This document shows positions 1-8,253 of a stretch of DNA of 19,660 nt, one piece after another. Every line of letters starts with the position of its first letter. Positions within the stretch are counted from its first letter, which is position 1. The notes beneath the pieces were generated by a model. That model worked only from the letters and a program-made list of their open reading frames with translations, did not search any database and was not told the DNA's origin. The stretch spans positions 1-19,660 of the forward strand of contig CAMBSS010000079.1 in NCBI GenBank assembly GCA_945870465.1. The letters run 5' to 3'. The position numbers were made by a program, and so were the translations under genes. Origin of the DNA: Bordetella parapertussis (GTDB lineage Bacteria; Pseudomonadota; Gammaproteobacteria; Burkholderiales; SG8-41).

Positions 1-85
1 CGACCGCGCGCGCCGCGGAAATTCCGGCGGCCCCGGTCAGCAGCAGCATGGCGAGAAAAATTTTAATCGGTGCTTTGGTTTGCAT
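1..85 (-). CDS. Secreted protein of unknown family, N-terminal fragment
   Basis: This is the 5' end of a leftward gene that runs off the window, so only about 28 residues are visible. They read as a signal peptide: a short basic N-region (MQTKAPIK), a hydrophobic core (IFLAMLLLTGAAG) and a small-residue stretch (ISAARA) suited to signal peptidase I. Two adjacent ATGs exist, at 88 and 85. The second is chosen because AAGG lies five bases upstream of it but only two bases from the first. The gene begins 17 bases after the thiolase stop on the same strand and so is probably the last or next gene of that operon. Small exported proteins of the DUF2147 type occur near thiolase genes in related bacteria, but nothing visible here proves that identity. 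Confidence 0.6.
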   Translation of the reverse strand, partial: MQTKAPIKIFLAMLLLTGAAGISAARAV

Positions 86-102
86 CATTACCTTAAAGTG
101 TA

Positions 103-1302
103 TCAGAGCGCCTCGAACACGCCGGCGGCGCCCATGCCGGTGCCGATGCACATCGTTATCATGCCGTACTTCTTCTTCTGCCGCCGCATGCCATGCATGA
201 GCGTGGCGGCGCGCACCGCCCCCGTGGCGCCCAGCGGGTGGCCCAGCGCGATCGCGCCGCCGAGCGGATTGACTTTCGCGGGGTCGAGCCCGAGGTCCTT
301 GATGACCGCCAGCGATTGCGCGGCAAACGCCTCGTTGAGTTCGAACCAGTCGATGTCGTCGAGCTTGAGCCCTACCTGTTGCAGGACTTTCGGTATGGCC
401 TTGACCGGCCCTATGCCCATGATTTCGGGCGGCACGCCGGCGACCGCGTAACCCATGAAACGCCCCAGCGGCGACAGGTTAAAGCGCTGCATCGCAGCCG
501 CGCTCATCAGCACTACTGCGGCCGAGCCATCCGACATCTGCGAGCTGTTGCCTGCCGTCACGCTGCCTTTGGCGGCGAACACGGGCCGCAATTTCGCGAG
601 GCCTTCCGGCGAAGTGTCGCGGCGCGGGCCTTCATCGCTGGTCGCGGTGCGGCGCTTGATGGCTATTTCGCGCGTCTCAAGATCGGGCTGCCGGTCGGCG
701 ATGTCATACGGCGTAATTTCATCCCTGAATTCGCCGGCGTCGGCTGCGCGCAGCGCGCGGCGGTGGCTTTCGGCGGCAAACATGTCCTGCTGTTCGCGCG
801 AAATGTTCCACTGCTGGGCGACGTTCTCCGCGGTAATGCCCATGCCGTAGCCGATCGCGATGTTCTCGTCCTTGTCGAAAATGGCGGGGCTGAACGAAGG
901 TTTGTTGCCGCCCATCGGCACCATGCTCATGCTCTCGGTGCCGGCCGCTATCATGACGTCCGCTTCACCGAGCCGGATGCGGTCGGCCGCAAGAGCGACG
1001 GCCTGCACCCCAGACGAGCAAAAGCGGTTGATCGTCATGCCCGACACCGTATTGGGGAACCCCGCGAGCAGAAGGCCTACGCGCGCCACATTCATGCCCT
1101 GCTCCGCTTCCGGCATCGCGCAACCGACGATCACGTCGTCGATGGTCTTCGTGTCTATGCCCGGACATTGCGCGATCACCGCCTTCAGCACGTGCGCCAG
1201 CATGTCGTCGGGGCGCACGTTCCTGAACATGCCGCGCGGCGCCTTGCCAACCGGCGTGCGGGTGGCGGCGACGATGTAGGCGTCCTGAATCTGCTTGGTC
1301 AT
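103..1302 (-). CDS. fadA: Acetyl-CoA C-acyltransferase (3-ketoacyl-CoA thiolase)
   Basis: The 399-residue product is a full-length thiolase. It cleaves 3-ketoacyl-CoA with CoA to give acetyl-CoA and a shortened acyl-CoA, the last step of beta-oxidation, in the cytoplasm. The nucleophilic cysteine is C95 in NRFCSSGVQ. The conserved NEAFAAQ is at 323-329, the catalytic histidine is H355 in ALGHPLGATG, and the acid/base cysteine is C385 in CIGTGMGAAG. The start ATG has GGAGAAGG just upstream. The gene follows the dehydrogenase/hydratase gene on the same strand across a 111-bp gap filled by a palindromic repeat, which points to a two-gene thiolase/multifunctional-enzyme pair forming the trifunctional complex. 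Biosynthetic acetoacetyl-CoA thiolases share these motifs, so the degradative role rests on the neighbours. Confidence 0.95.
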   Translation of the reverse strand: MTKQIQDAYIVAATRTPVGKAPRGMFRNVRPDDMLAHVLKAVIAQCPGIDTKTIDDVIVGCAMPEAEQGMNVARVGLLLAGFPNTVSGMTINRFCSSGVQAVALAADRIRLGEADVMIAAGTESMSMVPMGGNKPSFSPAIFDKDENIAIGYGMGITAENVAQQWNISREQQDMFAAESHRRALRAADAGEFRDEITPYDIADRQPDLETREIAIKRRTATSDEGPRRDTSPEGLAKLRPVFAAKGSVTAGNSSQMSDGSAAVVLMSAAAMQRFNLSPLGRFMGYAVAGVPPEIMGIGPVKAIPKVLQQVGLKLDDIDWFELNEAFAAQSLAVIKDLGLDPAKVNPLGGAIALGHPLGATGAVRAATLMHGMRRQKKKYGMITMCIGTGMGAAGVFEAL

Positions 1303-1326
1303 AATCCTTCTCCAATCACGCTGGAA

Positions 1327-1415
1327 AAGGATGAAGGATGAAGGATAAAGGATGAAAAAAAACCGCTGTCGTGCGAGGGTTCAAATTCATCCTTCATCCT
1401 TCCGCCTCCATCCTT
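1327..1415. repeat. Palindromic element with AAGGATG tandem arms
   Basis: The left arm 1327-1356 consists of AAGGATG-type 7-base units. The right arm 1386-1415 is its reverse complement at 26 of 30 positions, with a 29-base loop between. The element fills nearly all of the space between fadB and fadA, and its right arm runs into the fadB stop codon (1414-1416). A transcript from either strand could fold into a stem of about 30 bp. There is no U-tract, so it is not a standard intrinsic terminator. Confidence 0.8.
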
Positions 1416-3903
1416 AATTTCGTAACGGTTTGCCCGTCTTCAGCATCTGCTCGATGCGCGCCTGCGTTTTCTCGGTCGCCAGCAATTCCATGAAGTTCTT
1501 GCGCTCGAGATCGAGGAACCATTGCTCGTCGACCAGGCTGCCGGCGTCGAGGTCGCCGCCGCACATGACGTCGGCGATTTTGCCGGCGATCAGGTAGTCA
1601 TGGTCGGAAATGAACTTGCCCGCATGCATATTGGCGATATAGGCCTTGATGGTCGCAGCAGCCGAGCGCCCGAGCACCGGGATGTCGCGCGGCTTCAGCG
1701 GCGGCCGGTACCCCGCTTCGGCCAGCATGCGCGCCTCCGCCTTGGCGATTGCAAGCAGCTCGAAGCGATGCATGACCACGCGGTCGGAGGTGCGCAAATA
1801 GCCGATTTCGCGCGCGTGCTCGGCGCTGCGCCCGACCTGCGCCATCGCCACCGCCTCGAAATAGCGGCGCAAAAACGGAAATGCGTCGCCGCCTTTGGCT
1901 TCCTGCGCAGCGCGCAGCGCGAATTCCTTGCAGCCGCCGCCGGCCGGCAGCAACCCGACGCCGACTTCGACCAGCCCGATATAGCTTTCGAGCGTCGCCA
2001 CCGCGCGGTCGCAATGCATCACGAACTCGCAGCCGCCGCCGAACGCAAAGCCGTCGACCGCGGCCACCGTCGGCACCATCGAATACTTCAACTGCTGGGA
2101 TGTGAACTGGAACTGCTCAACCAGATGCTCAACTTCAGCGAGCTTGCCCGCCATCAACTGGTCGGCGACGTTCAGCGTGCGCGCAGCCTTCAACACCGCG
2201 GACTCGGCGGCACGTTTGAATTTCTTGAACAGCGCACCGGCGGCCGACGGCTTGGACCGCTCGCCGCCGCCCGCCGGCGTTTTCTTGAGATTGGCGCCAA
2301 CCGAAAACGGCGGCTCGGTCTGCCAGATGACGAGTGCAGCATAATTGCGCTCGGCTTCGTCTATCGCCTGCAGCACGCCGTCGAGCACGTCATCGCCGAT
2401 GGCATGCATGCGGCTTTTAAAGCTGACGATCGCGATGTCGTCGCCGGTATGCCAGCAGCGCACTGCGTCAGTTTCAAATATGGTCTGGCCGTATTGCACC
2501 GACTCGCCGAGCAGGCGGTCCGGGAACAGCTGGCGTTTGTATACAGGCAGCGTCGAGCGCGCCACATTGGACTGCGTGACAGGCGAATAGGAACCCTGTG
2601 GCGTATGCACGCCCACGCGCTGCGGCTCTGTGACCCACGCGGGCAACGGCGCCGCCGTCATCGTTTTCCCGGCCTTGATGTCGTCGGCCACCCACTGCGC
2701 CACCTCGCGCCAGCCCGCGGACTGCCAGATCTCGAACGGCCCCTGGTTCCAGCCGAAGCCCCAGCGGATCGCCAGATCAAGATCTCGCGCGTTGTTGGCG
2801 ATGGTCGCAAGATGCACTGCGCAGTAATGGAAAGAATCGCGGAATATCGACCACAGGAACTGCGCCTGCGGATGCGTTGAAGCATGCAATTGCGCGAATT
2901 TTTCCGCGGGGTTCTTGTTCTTGAGGATTTCGACGATCGCTTCGTCGACCTTGGCGCCCGAGACGCGGTAACCGCCCGTGGCGACGTCCAGCACCTGTAT
3001 GTCCTTGCCGACTTTCTGGTAGACGCCGCGCTTGGTTTTCTGGCCTAGCGCGCCGGCGTCGATCAGTTTTTTCAGCCAGCCGGGCGTTGCGTAATATTTA
3101 TGCCAGAGATCATCCGGCAGCGTGTCCGCCATGGTTTTGACGACGTGCGCGAAAGTATCGAGACCGACCACGTCGGCGGTGCGGAAGGTCGCGCTTTTCG
3201 GACGGCCGATCAACGGGCCGGTCAGCGCATCGACGACGTCGAAACCGAGACCGAACTGCTGCGCGTGATGGATGGTAGCCAGCATCGAAAATACGCCGAC
3301 GCGGTTGGCGATGAAATTCGGCGTATCTTTCGCGCGGATGACGCCTTTGCCGAGCGTGGTGACGAGGAATTTTTCGAGGTCGTCCATCAACGACGCGTCG
3401 GTGCGGTCGCACGCGATGAGTTCGACCAGGTGCATGTAACGCGGCGGATTGAAAAAATGCACGCCGCAAAAACGGTGCCGCAGGTTTTCGGGGAAAGCCT
3501 GCGCCAGCGTGTTGATGGAAAGCCCCGACGTGTTGCTGGCGAAAATCGCGTGCTCGCCGAGATATGGCGCGACCTTGCGGTAGAGATCGGACTTCCAGTC
3601 CATGCGCTCGGAAATCGCCTCGATCACGACGTCGCATTCGCGCAGCAGCTCGAGGTGCTGGTGGTAGTTCGCGGGACGAATCAGCGCGGCTTTGCGCGCG
3701 ACCGCGAGCGGGCTGGGTTCGAGCTTCCTGAGGTTGTCGACCGCTTTGAGGACATTGCCATTAGGGTCGCCCTCTTTCGGCGGCAACTCGAACAGCAGCG
3801 CTTCGACGTTGGCGTTGGCGAGGTGTGCCGCGATTTGCGCGCCCATGACGCCGGCGCCGAGCACGGCGGCCTTGCGCACGATAAATGGTTGGCTCGCGGG
3901 CAT
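1414..3903 (-). CDS. fadB: 3-hydroxyacyl-CoA dehydrogenase / enoyl-CoA hydratase fusion
   Basis: The 829-residue protein carries out hydration of 2-enoyl-CoA and NAD-dependent oxidation of 3-hydroxyacyl-CoA. The dehydrogenase comes first: Rossmann motif GAGVMG at 16-21, SNTSG at 123-127, catalytic H149 in HFFNP and its partner E161. The C-terminal dehydrogenase domain extends to roughly 400. The crotonase domain follows, with an oxyanion-type SVGANL at 534-539 and both hydratase glutamates, E626 in GGGCEF and E646 in VEVGVG. This order is the reverse of E. coli FadB and matches the FadN-like family of about 800 residues, so the symbol is functional rather than strict orthology. A charged segment of about 65 residues (540-605) lies between the two crotonase active-site elements. 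The start ATG has GGAGGG ten bases upstream. The partner thiolase gene follows directly. Confidence 0.93.
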   Translation of the reverse strand: MPASQPFIVRKAAVLGAGVMGAQIAAHLANANVEALLFELPPKEGDPNGNVLKAVDNLRKLEPSPLAVARKAALIRPANYHQHLELLRECDVVIEAISERMDWKSDLYRKVAPYLGEHAIFASNTSGLSINTLAQAFPENLRHRFCGVHFFNPPRYMHLVELIACDRTDASLMDDLEKFLVTTLGKGVIRAKDTPNFIANRVGVFSMLATIHHAQQFGLGFDVVDALTGPLIGRPKSATFRTADVVGLDTFAHVVKTMADTLPDDLWHKYYATPGWLKKLIDAGALGQKTKRGVYQKVGKDIQVLDVATGGYRVSGAKVDEAIVEILKNKNPAEKFAQLHASTHPQAQFLWSIFRDSFHYCAVHLATIANNARDLDLAIRWGFGWNQGPFEIWQSAGWREVAQWVADDIKAGKTMTAAPLPAWVTEPQRVGVHTPQGSYSPVTQSNVARSTLPVYKRQLFPDRLLGESVQYGQTIFETDAVRCWHTGDDIAIVSFKSRMHAIGDDVLDGVLQAIDEAERNYAALVIWQTEPPFSVGANLKKTPAGGGERSKPSAAGALFKKFKRAAESAVLKAARTLNVADQLMAGKLAEVEHLVEQFQFTSQQLKYSMVPTVAAVDGFAFGGGCEFVMHCDRAVATLESYIGLVEVGVGLLPAGGGCKEFALRAAQEAKGGDAFPFLRRYFEAVAMAQVGRSAEHAREIGYLRTSDRVVMHRFELLAIAKAEARMLAEAGYRPPLKPRDIPVLGRSAAATIKAYIANMHAGKFISDHDYLIAGKIADVMCGGDLDAGSLVDEQWFLDLERKNFMELLATEKTQARIEQMLKTGKPLRN

Positions 3904-3913
3904 GGTATTGGTC

Positions 3914-3936
3914 CCTCCGGATGGAAGCTGATTTTA
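3914..3936 (-). promoter_or_regulatory. Possible fadB -10 box and ribosome binding site
   Basis: Reading leftward, TAAAAT (3936-3931) matches five of six bases of a sigma-70 -10 box, and GGAGGG (3919-3914) is a good Shine-Dalgarno for the ATG at 3903. No convincing -35 box is present at the proper distance. A promoter here is plausible because an intrinsic terminator sits just upstream (3960-3989) and would otherwise cut off fadB from the genes before it. Confidence 0.35.
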
Positions 3937-3959
3937 GCACGCCCCGGCATGGCCAAATA

Positions 3960-3989
3960 AAAAAGCCGAGCGGCCAGGCCCGGCTTTTT
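3960..3989 (-). terminator. Rho-independent terminator after fadL
   Basis: AAAAAGCCG (3960-3968) and CGGCTTTTT (3981-3989) form a 9-bp stem around a 12-base loop, with an A-tract before and a T-tract after, so it can work in both directions. It lies 17 bases past the fadL stop and separates fadL from fadB. It is the clearest intrinsic terminator in the window. Confidence 0.85.
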
Positions 3990-4005
3990 AGCCGCTGCGT
4001 GCTGG

Positions 4006-5250
4006 TCAGAACGACTGCGTGTACTGCAGGCTGATAATGTCGACGCTGCTGCCGGTGTATTCGCCGATGAGCCGCCCTGCCACGCCGGTCACCGCGGTGT
4101 TAATGTTGGTGGTCTTGATGAATTCGTGTGCGTAGCCGAGATCGAACGCCGCGTTCTTCGTCAGCTTGTACTGCACACCGAACGCCGCCCAGATGCGGTT
4201 CTGGTCGGGCACGCGCGGCGTGCGATCGGCGTCGTTGGTCGGCGATTCGTCATACGCCGTGCCCATCCTGAACTTCCATTTTTCATTCAGGTTGTAGTTC
4301 GCGCCGACCGAGTAGCGCATGGTATCGCGCCAGTTGAAGGTGAGAGTCGAGACCGTCGCACCGGGCACCAGGCTGGTGCGCACGAAAGAAAGGCTCTTGA
4401 TGCGGCTCCAGCGCGTCCACGTGACGTCCCACATGAGGTCCCAGGTCGGCGAGATTGTCGCAAATGCGCTGACCGACAGCGTCTCGGGCTCGGTCACCCC
4501 GGCCGTAACGTTGCTGTTGAGCGCGGGCGCGCCCGAGAAATTGACCCGCCCTGTCGGCTGGAAGTTCATCGACGAGCGATAATGCACGCCAATGCGCGCT
4601 GCCGGCGTGACCTCGAACAGGGCGCCTGCATTGAAGCCCGCGCTGTTGTCGCTGGCCTTGATGTCCACCGTGCCGGCAGCGCTTGCGCTGTTGAGATCCA
4701 GCTCGAGCCGCTGGTAGTTGGCGCCGGCGCCGACCGATATCGTGTTGTTGATCCGCCAGGCGAGGCCGAGGTTCAGGTTAAAGGCCTTGAGGCCGGATTT
4801 CTGCGCGGCGAAGCGCCCGCGCCACGCCGGATCGTATTCGGTCTGCAGGCCGTACGGCGTGTTGACGCCAAGACCGACGCGCCAGTTGTCGCCGAGGCTG
4901 GCTACGGCATAACCCTGCGGAATCGCCGTCCAGTCGCCGCCGTCGCCGCCGTCTCCTGACCCGGCTGCGGCGAACGCGCCGGTCGAGCCGGTATTGTTGA
5001 ATCTGAACGAAGGCTTGATGGCGTGCGCGGAAATAGCGAAGTGCACGCCGCGCGCCAACTGGGTCATGCCGGCCGGGTTGTACCAGACCGTGCTCGCATC
5101 TTCCGCCAAGGCGGAACCGCCGGCGAACGCATTGCCGGTCCCGCTGCCGCTTTGCGTGCCTATTGCGAGCCCGGATGCAGCAGCCGCCCCCGCGAGCGTC
5201 GCCAGCGCGGCAGCAACACCCACCTGAATTATGCGGTTTGATTTTTTCAC
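4006..5250 (-). CDS. fadL: FadL-family outer-membrane long-chain fatty acid transporter
   Basis: The 414-residue protein is an OmpP1/FadL/TodX-family beta-barrel that takes long-chain fatty acids or other hydrophobic compounds across the outer membrane. A signal peptide covers about the first 26 residues (MKKSNR, then a hydrophobic Ala-rich core ending AAAAS). The family's N-terminal hatch follows, with GNAFAGGSA at 39-47 and the hallmark NPAGM at 58-62. The chain ends in QYTQSF, whose terminal Phe is the usual barrel-assembly signal. A Gly/Asp run (GDGGDGGD, about 98-105) probably sits in a surface loop. The start is GTG at 5250, with GGGAGGGGAG just upstream. The gene has its own candidate promoter and a strong terminator, so it is likely transcribed alone. 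FadL homologues that carry aromatic hydrocarbons share these motifs, and the fatty acid assignment rests on the neighbours. Confidence 0.92.
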   Translation of the reverse strand: MKKSNRIIQVGVAAALATLAGAAAASGLAIGTQSGSGTGNAFAGGSALAEDASTVWYNPAGMTQLARGVHFAISAHAIKPSFRFNNTGSTGAFAAAGSGDGGDGGDWTAIPQGYAVASLGDNWRVGLGVNTPYGLQTEYDPAWRGRFAAQKSGLKAFNLNLGLAWRINNTISVGAGANYQRLELDLNSASAAGTVDIKASDNSAGFNAGALFEVTPAARIGVHYRSSMNFQPTGRVNFSGAPALNSNVTAGVTEPETLSVSAFATISPTWDLMWDVTWTRWSRIKSLSFVRTSLVPGATVSTLTFNWRDTMRYSVGANYNLNEKWKFRMGTAYDESPTNDADRTPRVPDQNRIWAAFGVQYKLTKNAAFDLGYAHEFIKTTNINTAVTGVAGRLIGEYTGSSVDIISLQYTQSF

Positions 5251-5311
5251 AGCTCCCCTCCCGGATAAGGTGTGATCGCTTCGCCTTTAGCAACGCAGGT
5301 GTATGTCTGCC

Positions 5312-5339
5312 ATGTTACTCATCCCGACCTCTTTTACAA
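5312..5339 (-). promoter_or_regulatory. Candidate fadL promoter
   Basis: On the minus strand TTGTAA (5339-5334) and TAACAT (5317-5312) are separated by 16 bases. Each matches four of six consensus sigma-70 bases. They lie about 62 bases upstream of the fadL GTG, in the gap between the thioesterase stop and fadL. No operator palindrome was recognised nearby. Confidence 0.4.
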
Positions 5340-5351
5340 CGGGATTCTGGA

Positions 5352-5756
5352 CTACTGTTGCACAGATACAACACGCGGACGGCGCTGTGCATCGACCGCC
5401 ACGTAGGTGAGGGTCGCTTCTGTCACCTTGACGGTCTCTTCCTTCTCCGGATTGCGCTGGGCATAGACCTCCACCTCGACCGTGATCGACGTGCGGCCGA
5501 TTTTTATGACTTCGGCATAGAAGCTCACAAGGTCGCCCACCATGACCGGCTGCCTGAACACGAAGGAATTGACCGCCACGGTCGCCACCCGCCCGCGCGC
5601 CGTCCGGATCGCCGGAATGCTGCCCGCGATGTCGACCTGCGACATCACCCAGCCGCCGAAAATGTCGCCGCTGGGGTTCGAATCCGCCGGCATGGGAACG
5701 ACGCGGAGGGTGGGCTCCTTGCCGGCGGGGAGAACGGTGGGTTGCTGATCAGTCAT
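5352..5756 (-). CDS. YciA-type acyl-CoA thioesterase
   Basis: The 134-residue protein is a single hotdog-fold domain that hydrolyses acyl-CoA to free acid and CoA in the cytoplasm. It closely follows the YciA pattern: MPADSNPSGDIFGGWVMSQ (22-40), where D31 matches the catalytic aspartate of YciA; GRVATVAVNSFVFRQP (55-70); and VGDLVSFYAEV (73-83). Length is normal for the family. The ATG at 5756 has GAGG eight bases upstream. It lies between the acyl-CoA synthetase and fadL on the same strand. A likely role is releasing CoA from stalled or surplus acyl-CoA during beta-oxidation. YciA enzymes are broad in substrate, so chain length cannot be read from the sequence. Confidence 0.9.
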   Translation of the reverse strand: MTDQQPTVLPAGKEPTLRVVPMPADSNPSGDIFGGWVMSQVDIAGSIPAIRTARGRVATVAVNSFVFRQPVMVGDLVSFYAEVIKIGRTSITVEVEVYAQRNPEKEETVKVTEATLTYVAVDAQRRPRVVSVQQ

Positions 5757-5774
5757 GGTTGCAGCCTCAAAACG

Positions 5775-5879
5775 CGGAGAGACGAAGAAGCTGGAGAGAC
5801 GATAGACGGTGTTTCAATGCTTTTACGCCTGGCGTCTCTCGGCAAGCACGCCTCTCGCCTCTCGCCTGGCGTCTCTCGG
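5775..5879. repeat. Palindromic element with GAGAGACG arms
   Basis: GAGAGACG occurs at 5777-5784 and 5794-5801, and its reverse complement CGTCTCTC at 5833-5840 and 5870-5877. A 17-base segment (5826-5842) is repeated exactly at 5863-5879. Between these copies the sequence reads CCTCTCGCCTCTCGCC. The element occupies the gap between the acyl-CoA synthetase and thioesterase genes and ends one base before the synthetase stop codon. It resembles the element at 16961-17030 in base pattern. Confidence 0.7.
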
Positions 5880-5880
5880 A

Positions 5881-7686
5881 CTAGTGCCCCGTATACATCT
5901 GGTCCAGTTCAGCCTGGAATTTTTCCATCACGCGCGAACGGCGCAGTTTCAGCGTCGGCGTCAGCAGGCCGTTTTCCACCGTCCACGGATCGAGCCTGGC
6001 GGTGATGCGCCGCACTTGAGCATAACCGGGAAACTCCTTCATCTGAGCGGCAATGCGCGCGAGCAGCAGCTTCTCCACGGGCGGAGTATGCAGCGCGGCC
6101 TCGTCCGTCGCGAAGCCGTTATCCACGGCGAGCTTTTTCCACTGGTCGTGCTGCAGGTTGGTGAACACGCTTAAGTAGGGCTTGCCTTCGCCGATCAGCA
6201 TCACCTGTTCGAACAGGGTATCGCGCGAAATAGCCGCTTCGATATCGACTGGCGGGATTTTTTCGCCATTCGACATGACGATGATCTCCTTCAGCCGCCC
6301 CGTGATAAAGACATGCCCGCCTTCGTCGATGCGCGCGGTGTCGCCGGAGTTCAACCAGCCATCCGCGTCAATCATGGCGCGGGTAGCCTCCTCGTTGTTC
6401 CAGTAACCGAGCATGACGTTGGGCCCCCGGATCAGCAGCGCGTTTTTGTCGCCTATTTTCACCTCAACGCCCGGCGCGGCTTTGCCCACGCTCGCCGGCA
6501 GGTTGTCATCGTCACTGTTCGAGCATGCCACCGGACTGGTCTCGGTCAGGCCATAGCCCTGGATCACCGGCAGACCGAGCCCGATGAACACGCGGGAAAT
6601 ATCCGGCGATAGCGCGGCGCCGCCGGCAAACGCGGCTTTCAGCCTGCCGCCGAGCCGCGCCATGATCTTGCTGGCGACCAGCGCGCTGAGCAGCGGCCAC
6701 AGCAGCAAAAGCGGCGTCCAGCCGGCGCGCCCCTGCTGGTGCTCGAAACGCGCCCAACCGACATCCACTGCAAGCTTGAACAGTTTTTTCTTCAGCGGCG
6801 GGCCATCGTCGAGCCTGGACTTGATGGCGGTGTATACGCGCTCGTATATGCGCGGCACGGAGATCAGCTTGGTCGGCCGTATGGTCTGCAGGTCCTCGCC
6901 CAGTTGCTGCACGGAGCGCGCGTAGGCCGTAGTCGCGCCGCACATGATCGTCAGGTAATAACCGCAGGTGCGCTCGAACGTGTGCGACAGCGGCAGGAAA
7001 GACAGCAGCACGTCACCGGCATCGACGTGCACCACCTTCAGGCAGGCTTCGGAATTGGTCAGGATATTGCGATGGCACAGCATCACGCCCTTGGGCCGGC
7101 CGGTGGTGCCCGACGTATAAACAATGGTGGCGAGCGCCGACGGGTCGCGCGGAACGTGGCGCGTGGCGCCGCCGTCTTCGGGCAGCCATTGCTCGACCGA
7201 TTTCAGCCGCGGCTCGTCGGTCGCCGCCGGCTGCGCTTCGACGGTCAGGATGCGCACCAGCCCGCCCAGTTGATCGCGCACGGTCGCGAACGCTTTCCAT
7301 TGCTCGTTGGTACCCAGCAGCAGCGCCTTGCAGCTGGAGTCGTTGAGTATGTAGGCGACGTTGTCGCAGCGGTCCTGGGTATAAAGAGGGACGACGATGA
7401 GCCCCAGTCCCAACGCTGCCTGATCGAAAATCACCCACTCCGGCGAGTTGCGCAGCATGACTGCCACGCAATCGCCGGCTTTGAGACCGTCTCGTTCGAG
7501 GGCCGCCTGCCAGCGCGCGACCTGGCGGTCGATCTGCCCCCAGGTATAGTCGCGCCAGTTGGCGTGCTGCTGGTTGTAGTCCCGATACGCGATGGTTTCG
7601 GGTGTGCGTTTGACGCGCGCCGCAAACAGGCCGTCGAGTGTTACCGCTTCCGCTGACGAAATTACGTGGCCAGACTCTGGGGGCAT
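5881..7686 (-). CDS. fadD: Long-chain acyl-CoA synthetase (AMP-forming)
   Basis: The 601-residue protein activates fatty acids with ATP and CoA through an acyl-adenylate, supplying beta-oxidation. The ATP/AMP signature YTSGTTGRPKG is at 190-200, the GYGLTETSP motif at 377-385, GDT at 448-450, GRLKE at 463-467, and a likely catalytic lysine at K580 in TPTLKLRR near the C-terminus. Length and pattern fit the 600-residue bacterial/eukaryotic long-chain synthetase group (FadD15/ACSL-like) better than the 560-residue E. coli FadD, so the symbol marks function only. The ATG has GAGGAG six bases upstream. It lies 30 bp downstream of a degenerate dehydrogenase gene, on the same strand. Confidence 0.92.
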   Translation of the reverse strand: MPPESGHVISSAEAVTLDGLFAARVKRTPETIAYRDYNQQHANWRDYTWGQIDRQVARWQAALERDGLKAGDCVAVMLRNSPEWVIFDQAALGLGLIVVPLYTQDRCDNVAYILNDSSCKALLLGTNEQWKAFATVRDQLGGLVRILTVEAQPAATDEPRLKSVEQWLPEDGGATRHVPRDPSALATIVYTSGTTGRPKGVMLCHRNILTNSEACLKVVHVDAGDVLLSFLPLSHTFERTCGYYLTIMCGATTAYARSVQQLGEDLQTIRPTKLISVPRIYERVYTAIKSRLDDGPPLKKKLFKLAVDVGWARFEHQQGRAGWTPLLLLWPLLSALVASKIMARLGGRLKAAFAGGAALSPDISRVFIGLGLPVIQGYGLTETSPVACSNSDDDNLPASVGKAAPGVEVKIGDKNALLIRGPNVMLGYWNNEEATRAMIDADGWLNSGDTARIDEGGHVFITGRLKEIIVMSNGEKIPPVDIEAAISRDTLFEQVMLIGEGKPYLSVFTNLQHDQWKKLAVDNGFATDEAALHTPPVEKLLLARIAAQMKEFPGYAQVRRITARLDPWTVENGLLTPTLKLRRSRVMEKFQAELDQMYTGH

Positions 7687-7716
7687 GACTAGCTCCTCGG
7701 TTTTGCGGTATTTTTT

Positions 7717-8094
<378 letters not shown>

Positions 8095-8095
8095 T

Positions 8096-8250
8096 CACCG
8101 CTAAGGACGCAAAGGACGCGAAGGAATAACAAACCCAAAAACAAACAGATATTTTTTACTTGAAGGACGCTCAAGGACCGCGCCGTGTGATTGTTACTGT
8201 TACTTTGCTTCTTGCCTTCCTTTGCGCCCTTCGCGTCCTTTGCGGTTCAA
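8096..8250. repeat. MITE-like palindromic element, copy 1 (AAAGGACGC arms)
   Basis: The arms 8096-8126 and 8217-8247 are reverse complements at 26 of 31 positions and are built from AAAGGACGC-like units. The interior holds an A/T-rich stretch (about 8127-8160) and TGATTGTTACTGTTA from 8188. The copy at 13142-13269 has a left arm identical at 29 of 31 positions, a matching interior TGATTGTT segment, and the same AAGATT after the right arm. The element fills the gap between the crotonase and SDR-remnant genes. No open frame or transposase is inside, so it would be non-autonomous. Confidence 0.8.
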
Positions 8251-8253
8251 GAT

